A stretch of DNA of 64,000 nucleotides, from assembly GCA_009785425.1 (NCBI GenBank), contig WQWI01000008.1:1-64000 (forward strand), written 5' to 3'. The notes below the pieces were generated by a model. It did no database searches. It saw only the letters and a list, made by a program, of their open reading frames with translations, and was not told where the DNA came from. Position 1 is the first letter of the stretch. Every line of letters begins with the position of its first letter. Source of the stretch: Bacteroidales bacterium (lineage in GTDB: Bacteria; Bacteroidota; Bacteroidia; Bacteroidales; P3). Positions 57,521 to 64,000 of this stretch are shown here, piece after piece. The translations under genes and the position numbers were made by a program.

Positions 57521-59527
57521 TCAAAGTATCTGAATCTCCGTACGGCGATTTTGTGCACGACCTTCTTCTGTGTCGTTAGGTGCAACAGGTCGCGACATGC
57601 CGTAGCCTGCAAATTCCAAACGATCGGAACGAATACCTCTGCTTATCAAAAAATCATAAACGGATTTAGCACGGTTTTCGGAAAGTCGCTGATTAAAGCT
57701 CACACTTCCAACATTGTCGGTATGCCCGCTGATTTCAATGCGAACACCTGGATTTTCATTCATAAATCTTACCAAACGCTCCAATTCTTGTATAGATTCA
57801 GGCTGTAAAGCATATTCGGCAGTGGCAAAAAAGATATTTCGCAACACGATACTTTCTCCTTGTTGAATTTGAGCAAGGGGAACATCAATTGTTATGGGTT
57901 GAATTTGATTAGCGATATCGCCAAATTCAAAATGCTCGGAGTGAAACAAATAGCCTTCTCTAGAAATGTTCAAGGCATAACTTCCGTCTGACGGCAAAGT
58001 TACTAAAAACTCTCCGGAAACTTCGTCAGCTTCTGCTCTTGCGACCACTTGTCCGGTGCGAAGGTTTATAATCTCAAGCCTCGCATCTAAAGGTAAATGA
58101 GTTCTTGCATCGAATAAATTCCCACGCAAATAACTTACTGCCAAAGGTCTTACGTCGCGATGCAGTTCGAAAACATAAATATCTGTTCCGCCTTTTCCAC
58201 CCGAACGATTCGAAGAAATGAAAGCCTTGTCTCCCCTTGAATTCACAAAAAAACTACTTTCGTCTCGGTGTGTGTTGATAGGATAACCTAAATTTACAGG
58301 TGTTCCCCAAGTTCCATCGGGATTTCTTCTGGAAACAAAAATATCTTTTCCACCCAGTCCGGGATGCCCGTCCGAAACAAAATAAAGGGTTTGGTTATCG
58401 TAATGGATAAACGGGGCACTTTCGTTACCGCTTGTGTTTATAGGGTATCCGAGGTTTTCAGGTTCCGACCACATGCCGTTGTCTTGAAGTACTGTCATCC
58501 AAATATCTGTTCCGCCTTTTCCACCGGGACGGTTGCTCGCAAAAAACAACGTTCTTCCGTCCGGTGCGATAGACGGTTGAGATTCCCAAAATCTTGTGTT
58601 GATCGGTGGTCCAAGGTTAAATGGTCGCCCCCAACTATCCCCTACCCTTCGGCTCACATAAATATCACAACTTCCAAAACCATCTCTACGGTTGCATCCG
58701 GCGAAAAACAAATATCTACCGTCGGGCGAAATACTTGGCGCCCCCTCGTTATCATCAGTAGTTATAGGATACGGCATACGAACAGCATTTTTCCAAGTTT
58801 GTGTACTGTCGCAAAATGTACTGAAATAAAAATCCTCACGACGATCTTCGACTAGTCTCGTAACGGTCATCGCATTTGGATGTGAAGCGTCTCTTAAAGG
58901 TCTTCCTGTTCTCCTGTCGACAACGTATGTTCGTTCTGTTTCGATGCGGGTACGTCTTGTGAAAATCATCGTTCTTCCATCTACGGTTAGAACCGGAAAA
59001 TATTCGTCCATTTCCGAATTAATACTATCCCCTAAATTTACGGGCTCAAATGGAACAGGATTATTCCTAAATTTAATAGCAGTACGTGCTCTTTGCAAGT
59101 TTGCTTCGGCTCTTTCTCGAACTTCATCACTACGAATAGGAGTCGCTAAATATCTTAAAAAAGACTCTTCAGCTTCTTCATAAAATCCTTGCGAAAGCTC
59201 TAAACTTCCCAAACGAGAAAGGGCGAACGGATGAATGCTCGGGTCTAATTCGACAAACCTTCGATAAGCCCAAATCGCACTATCCGGCATGCTGCTTAGT
59301 TCGAATGTTTCGCCCAACATCAGCCATGCTTCGGTGAAATTCGGGTCTTCGTTCAATGCTCTTCCGAATAACGCAATTGCTTCCTGCATGTTATTTTGAT
59401 CAAATTCTCTCAACCCTTGATTATAGAAGCGTTCCGCCCTTGACGAGTTCGTAGAAAGCGGGCGGGCCTGGCTGTAAACTAAAACAGTCAATAGACAGGA
59501 TAATACGAAGAGAGTTGTTTTTTTCAT
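57521..59527 (-). CDS. OmpA family protein with TPR and PD40 propeller
   Basis: TPR-like N-terminus; repeated GRYLFFAGCNR/GRTLFFASNRPGGKGGTDIW; C-terminal OmpA ISGHTDNVGSVSFNQRLSENRAKSVYDFL. Confidence 0.93.
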   Translation of the reverse strand: MKKTTLFVLSCLLTVLVYSQARPLSTNSSRAERFYNQGLREFDQNNMQEAIALFGRALNEDPNFTEAWLMLGETFELSSMPDSAIWAYRRFVELDPSIHPFALSRLGSLELSQGFYEEAEESFLRYLATPIRSDEVRERAEANLQRARTAIKFRNNPVPFEPVNLGDSINSEMDEYFPVLTVDGRTMIFTRRTRIETERTYVVDRRTGRPLRDASHPNAMTVTRLVEDRREDFYFSTFCDSTQTWKNAVRMPYPITTDDNEGAPSISPDGRYLFFAGCNRRDGFGSCDIYVSRRVGDSWGRPFNLGPPINTRFWESQPSIAPDGRTLFFASNRPGGKGGTDIWMTVLQDNGMWSEPENLGYPINTSGNESAPFIHYDNQTLYFVSDGHPGLGGKDIFVSRRNPDGTWGTPVNLGYPINTHRDESSFFVNSRGDKAFISSNRSGGKGGTDIYVFELHRDVRPLAVSYLRGNLFDARTHLPLDARLEIINLRTGQVVARAEADEVSGEFLVTLPSDGSYALNISREGYLFHSEHFEFGDIANQIQPITIDVPLAQIQQGESIVLRNIFFATAEYALQPESIQELERLVRFMNENPGVRIEISGHTDNVGSVSFNQRLSENRAKSVYDFLISRGIRSDRLEFAGYGMSRPVAPNDTEEGRAQNRRTEIQIL

Positions 59528-59560
59528 GGTTTTTTGCTGCTTATTGTCAGCAACTTACAT

Positions 59561-59583
59561 TTGTGCACCAACTTGGTGCACAA
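59561..59583. repeat. Short palindrome upstream of OmpA-family gene
   Basis: TTGTGCACCAA-C-TTGGTGCACAA, 11-bp arms, 1-nt loop. Confidence 0.9.
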
Positions 59584-59684
59584 TTTTGCTACTGTCGATA
59601 GTCGTTGTTTTTTGATATTGCTCATAGTTCAACTTACAAAGGTATGGAATTATTTTGGACTTTGTTGTTCGTTTCTTTGTATTC

Positions 59685-60302
59685 TTGCCCGTAGGGCATC
59701 CATATCAATAGAAACAGCATTGCTTTCAATCCCTTCAAAACCTCGTAGAGGTTTCATATTATTCAATTGGTTTAAAGATGTATCGTTCGTCATATTCTAT
59801 TTCAAATAATTTTAGAAATTCAAGATATTCTTCTTGAAATGTCCGCTTTTTATGGTGCTGTTCCTGCGTTGCAATATAATTGCAAATATTGGAAATTTGC
59901 GATTTGCCATAAGAAAATGCACCAAAACCTTCTTGCCACGAAAATTTCCCCATTACAAAACGATTTTCATTGACCCACAACGAAGAACTTCGTTTTACAT
60001 CTGCCACTAGTTCTGACGGCGATTGTTTGGGTGACATACTTACGAAGACGTGGACGTGGTCTGGCATTCCGCCGATTTGCAATAATTTATGTCCTTTGTT
60101 GGTAATCGTTCCGGTCATATATTTGTACAATTCGTCTCGCCAATGGAGCTGTATCAATCCTATTCGATTTTGAACGGCGAAAACGTAATGAATATAGATT
60201 TGTGTGTATGTGTTTGCCACTTCTCTATTGATATGAAACGCCTACGGCGTTTTGGTTTTGTGTGATACCGTGTTTTCTATTGATATGAATGCCCTACAGG
60301 CA
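59685..60302 (-). mobile_element. Y1 transposase bracketed by four REP-like hairpins
   Basis: Hairpins at 59685-59699, 59738-59754, 60236-60252 and 60290-60302; CTATTGATATG motif recurs next to three of them. Confidence 0.7.
59759..60220 (-). CDS. IS200/REP-associated-type (Y1, HUH) transposase
   Basis: MANTYTQIYIHYVFAVQNR, GGMPDHVHVFVSMSPKQSPSELVADVKRSSS, FSWQEGFGAFSYGKSQ. Confidence 0.93.
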   Translation of the reverse strand: MANTYTQIYIHYVFAVQNRIGLIQLHWRDELYKYMTGTITNKGHKLLQIGGMPDHVHVFVSMSPKQSPSELVADVKRSSSLWVNENRFVMGKFSWQEGFGAFSYGKSQISNICNYIATQEQHHKKRTFQEEYLEFLKLFEIEYDERYIFKPIE

Positions 60303-60386
60303 AGAGCGTCGCTTTTTGTAAAGGTACAGAATTATTTTGGGGTTGCCCAAAATAATTTATTCTTGAATAACATATATTGCTCTCGC

Positions 60387-60749
60387 TTATCCTGTTATTC
60401 TTGAATCTGTAGTCGTAAAGAGAACACCACCAGAAACAAACCCCACCATATCATCAGCTTGAACTCCTGTGCCAACTAATAAAATCCCATTAGTACCAAT
60501 TCTGGCAGCTCTGTTTTTCAGTTCATTTATTACTCGATCTTGTGCCAACTGCCTTGAAAATTCTACACCACTTGAAGCTTCAATTAATCCAATTGTTTCA
60601 AATTGCGATGGTGGATCAAGGTAAATTCTAACCACTGATGGATTAATGGCTGACCTTGCTTGACTTGTAACAATTGTTGATCCTGCGACACAACTCAAGA
60701 GAACGATAGCAAAAAATGATATTATTGCCATTGCTTTATACTTCATCAT
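60387..60749 (-). CDS. Small lipoprotein
   Basis: Lipobox IVLLSC; TAACTTTG-type box upstream on minus strand. Confidence 0.6.
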   Translation of the reverse strand: MMKYKAMAIISFFAIVLLSCVAGSTIVTSQARSAINPSVVRIYLDPPSQFETIGLIEASSGVEFSRQLAQDRVINELKNRAARIGTNGILLVGTGVQADDMVGFVSGGVLFTTTDSRITG

Positions 60750-60828
60750 ATTTTAAGTTTTTGCAAAGTTACGAAAAAAAACGAAACCAATCTCTCGTTT
60801 TTTTTCTAAACTATCACCACTAAATTGT

Positions 60829-61614
60829 TTACAACATAAACGCAACAACCGCCGCAAACACACAGTAAATCGCAAAATAAATTAATTTGCCTTTTTTGAC
60901 CAAATTTATCATGAATTTACAGGCAAACAAGCCTGCAACAAACGCCGCCAAAAAGCCAACGCCCATCACTGCTATAGGAATTCCACCCAAGGCAGAGGCA
61001 CCATCTCTCATTATTTCAATGACTTTCAATAAATTTTCGCCAAGAATAGGAATCAACACCATCAAAAATGAAAATTGAGCAATAACCGTACGTTTATTTC
61101 CGAGCAAAAGTCCTGTGGCAATAGTTGTTCCCGAGCGTGAAAGTCCTGGAATGACAGCCACCGCCTGTGCCAATCCGATAATGAAGGCATCTTTGAAACT
61201 GATATCTCTTTGTCCGTCTTTGTTGTAATGTGCAAAAGTTAGCAATGTTGCCGTCAATAAAAGTGCACCACCGACAATCCATAGCCTTCCGTCAAACAGG
61301 CTTTCCACCTGGTCTTTGAAAAAGAGTCCGACAATCATAATTGGAATCATCGACACAAAAATCATTGAGATATAGCGTGTTTCGGAATTCCATTTAAATT
61401 CTAAGCCACCTTTGAAAAGTTTTGATATTTCATGCCAAAACACAACAATCGTACTCATAACTGTTGCCCCGTGTACCACAACCGTAAAAGTCAAATTTCC
61501 TTCTTCAAAACCAAAAAGAGCCTTTGCAATTTCCAAATGCCCACTACTGCTTACAGGTAAAAACTCTGTTAATCCCTGAAGCAAGCCTAAAATTAGCGCT
61601 TCGAACCAAGTCAT
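60829..61614 (-). CDS. uppP: Undecaprenyl-diphosphate phosphatase
   Basis: [41 protein letters not shown]. Confidence 0.95.
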   Translation of the reverse strand: MTWFEALILGLLQGLTEFLPVSSSGHLEIAKALFGFEEGNLTFTVVVHGATVMSTIVVFWHEISKLFKGGLEFKWNSETRYISMIFVSMIPIMIVGLFFKDQVESLFDGRLWIVGGALLLTATLLTFAHYNKDGQRDISFKDAFIIGLAQAVAVIPGLSRSGTTIATGLLLGNKRTVIAQFSFLMVLIPILGENLLKVIEIMRDGASALGGIPIAVMGVGFLAAFVAGLFACKFMINLVKKGKLIYFAIYCVFAAVVAFML

Positions 61615-61618
61615 GCAA

Positions 61619-61930
61619 TTAATCTTTCGGGCGTTTCATAATCGCCACAAATGCAATTACAAATCCTGTCAAAAGCACCAATGGTGCCACAACCATACGT
61701 TGTGTATTGAACAATTCGTAACTAAATACATTCGGGTCATCAGAACCTCCACCGATCAACAGTAAATACCCAACAAGCAAAACACCAAGTGCAACAAGCA
61801 ACAAGATATAGTTTTCTTTACCGAAAGGAAAATCAAGTTTTCCACCGATATAGCCGTACTTACCGACTTTCTGAGGAGCAGCTTTCGGTGTTGAGTCTAA
61901 AGTATTTTTTTTGTCTGTATTTTTTGACAT
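61619..61930 (-). CDS. DUF3098 family membrane protein
   Basis: [43 protein letters not shown]. Confidence 0.85.
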   Translation of the reverse strand: MSKNTDKKNTLDSTPKAAPQKVGKYGYIGGKLDFPFGKENYILLLVALGVLLVGYLLLIGGGSDDPNVFSYELFNTQRMVVAPLVLLTGFVIAFVAIMKRPKD

Positions 61931-62002
61931 AGTGATATTTTTTTGCAAAGATACGAAAAAAAAACGACATTTCACTTTTTTTTACCTGCTATCCGGAGCC
62001 GA

Positions 62003-62557
62003 CTATCTTAAATAGTACGATTGCGACATCGGAACTCGCCGAATAGCATTGGCAGGGCATACTCTTGCCAACTCACATTCATTGCAGTTTCTACACAAAT
62101 CCTGTTGAATTTGTAAATACATCGCCCCATTTCCGAAATCATTACAACCTTGCACACATCTTGCACAAGCAATACAGAGTTCTCGGATTATCGTGTATTC
62201 AAAATACGGATCCTCTATGAATCTGCGCTGAATTGCACCTGTAGGACACAATAAATTTTCCGCAGCAGTCGTGAGATCCATCACATTGGAACGAAAATAA
62301 CCACCGCACAAATCACAAAAACCACAAACGGTTTTGATATGAATCGCTCTTACTGCGGAAGGCATCAAAACGCAGTCCGTTTCGCAAAGCCCACAAGCAA
62401 TACACAAACTCGGATCAATCTGCCAAAAGAGATCCGCTTCCATTACTTGAGTTCTCGGAATTGCAAAACCTATAACCGTCAATATCGCACCTATTGCGAG
62501 AAATCGTCCAAAAGTATGCAGAAGTTTTCGGCGTTGTTCGGGGGTTGATTTGTTCAT
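62003..62557 (-). CDS. 4Fe-4S ferredoxin-type protein
   Basis: CIACGLCETDC, CGFCDLCGGYF, CIACARCVQGC, CRNCNECELARVC. Confidence 0.88.
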   Translation of the reverse strand: MNKSTPEQRRKLLHTFGRFLAIGAILTVIGFAIPRTQVMEADLFWQIDPSLCIACGLCETDCVLMPSAVRAIHIKTVCGFCDLCGGYFRSNVMDLTTAAENLLCPTGAIQRRFIEDPYFEYTIIRELCIACARCVQGCNDFGNGAMYLQIQQDLCRNCNECELARVCPANAIRRVPMSQSYYLR

Positions 62558-62571
62558 TTTTATATATTTTT

Positions 62572-62603
62572 GTAGGGGCGAGCGAAGCATGCCTCGCCCC
62601 TAC
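62572..62603. repeat. Imperfect palindrome, GTAGGGG frame
   Basis: GTAGGGGCGAG-CGAAGCATGC-CTCGCCCCTAC. Confidence 0.9.
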
Positions 62604-62617
62604 GGTTTATGATTTCT

Positions 62618-64000
62618 TTATTTCAGCCACTCATCAAACCAATCGATAAAACTGCGTTGCCAAAGAATTCCATTCTGTGCTGTAAGAATCCAGTGGTTTT
62701 CATCCGGGAAATAAAGGAAACGACTTGGAACACCCATTAGTTGTGCGGCATTAAACGCAGCCATACCTTGCGAAATCGGAACTCTATAATCTAATTCGCA
62801 ATGAATTACGAAAATAGGCGTGTGCCAATTTTGAACAAATCGGTGTGGCGATGAAGCGTACGAGCGTTGTGCGATTGCATTGTTTTTGTCCCAAAACGGA
62901 CCACCCATCTCCCAGTTAATAAACCACATTATTTCGACCTCCAAATAGAATTGCTCAAAATTGAATATTCCATTATGAGCCAATAATGCTTGGAAACGGT
63001 TGTTGCAGTTATGTCCGGCTAACCAAAAAGTCGAAAACCCGCCGTAACTCGCGCCGGCAGCACCCAAGCGGTTTTCGTCAACAAAAGGTTCTTCTGCTAC
63101 AACATCGATTGCTCTGAGCAAATCTCTTTTGTTCATTCCGCCCCAATCTCCACTGATTTGCTCGTTCCACGCTTGCCCGAAACCCGGAACTCCACGACGA
63201 TTCGGAGCTACAATAATATAATCGTGTGCCGTCATCAATGGGAAATTCCAGCGATAACTGAAATGATGACCAACCATACTTTGAGGACCTCCACCACAGA
63301 AAAGAATTGCAGGATATTGGTTGTTTGGATTGAAGTCGGGTGGAAAAAAGACCCAAGTCAACATTTCCTCTCTTGGACCTCCTGGAATTGTTGGTTCGAC
63401 AGAAATCCAACGTTCTTCCATTGTCCCCATATCGAGTTGTGCCAAAAGGTCAGTGTTTACTTGCGAAAGTTGTGTTACATTGCCATTCAGTCCAATCGAA
63501 AAGATTTCATTTGGCGAGAAAAATGTTTCTCCGGTTGCAATCAATTTATCGCCCAACCAACGCAAAGCACCAAAGCCTTTGTCTTCATTCGTGATTGGCG
63601 TGACGGTATTTGTTGCTAAATCTATTTTTCTGATATTGGTACGACCGTGCCAAGGCACTAAAAAGTAAATGGTTTCGCTATCTCTGCTCCACAATAAATT
63701 CTGCACATCAAAGTCATAATTTGTCGTGTGAATAAGACGTGCGCCCGTGCGGAAATTGTACGTTGCCAAATTTCTTTGGTCAGATTGGTACCCCTCTCTT
63801 TCTTGAGTTTCCCAAGCAATCATCGTTCCGCATGGCGAAAAACGAGGATTTCTATCATAGCCCATCATACCTTCCGAAATATTTCGGGTTGTTCGTGTGG
63901 CGATGTCAAAAATAAAGATATCGGCATTCGTTGAGATTGCCCATTCAATTCCTGCTATTTTTTTAGAATTGTATGCTATTTTCGTTCCACATGGCGACCA
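62618..64000 (-). CDS. S9 family prolyl oligopeptidase (5' end beyond window)
   Basis: GAAGASYGGFSTFWLAGHN, HCELDYRVPISQGMAAFNA, FPDENHWIL; open frame continues upstream of the ORF-track start to 64000. Confidence 0.93.
   Translation of the reverse strand, partial: WSPCGTKIAYNSKKIAGIEWAISTNADIFIFDIATRTTRNISEGMMGYDRNPRFSPCGTMIAWETQEREGYQSDQRNLATYNFRTGARLIHTTNYDFDVQNLLWSRDSETIYFLVPWHGRTNIRKIDLATNTVTPITNEDKGFGALRWLGDKLIATGETFFSPNEIFSIGLNGNVTQLSQVNTDLLAQLDMGTMEERWISVEPTIPGGPREEMLTWVFFPPDFNPNNQYPAILFCGGGPQSMVGHHFSYRWNFPLMTAHDYIIVAPNRRGVPGFGQAWNEQISGDWGGMNKRDLLRAIDVVAEEPFVDENRLGAAGASYGGFSTFWLAGHNCNNRFQALLAHNGIFNFEQFYLEVEIMWFINWEMGGPFWDKNNAIAQRSYASSPHRFVQNWHTPIFVIHCELDYRVPISQGMAAFNAAQLMGVPSRFLYFPDENHWILTAQNGILWQRSFIDWFDEWLK

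Overview
The window reads as a Bacteroidetes (probably Bacteroidales) chromosome. Evidence: TAnnTTTG-type -7 promoter boxes, gldH, DUF2723, DUF3098, DUF2764-type V-ATPase genes and TonB/OmpA-PD40 genes. Most of it is housekeeping: V-ATPase E-DUF2764-A-B, murB, dprA, ricT-like/gldH/PBP1A, dnaK, speA, sufS, nrnA, ftsX, aroC, uppP. Four things stand out. (1) A putative integrative island of about 14.6 kb (~21253-35888) abuts tRNA-Gln. It has a tyrosine integrase, an Xis-like protein, a MobC-like protein, candidate iterons/oriT, and one apparent operon encoding a type IIG restriction-modification enzyme, an unusual reverse transcriptase (YRDD) and a 1238-aa YobI/KAP-like membrane P-loop NTPase. 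An AlbA_2 protein lies next to it. (2) There are many modular palindromic elements whose outer frame is conserved but whose long, near-perfect core palindrome differs between copies. Pieces are inserted in frame within murB and dprA. (3) There are candidate structured RNAs: a 6S-like RNA after murB and two paralogous small RNAs whose 3' parts resemble tRNA-Gln. (4) A single-copy Y1 (REP-associated-like) transposase is bracketed by four hairpins, and an orphan secreted-protein gene is bracketed by ~130-bp inverted repeats that supply the C-terminus of AroC. All calls come from reading the sequence and ORF track; no database search was run.
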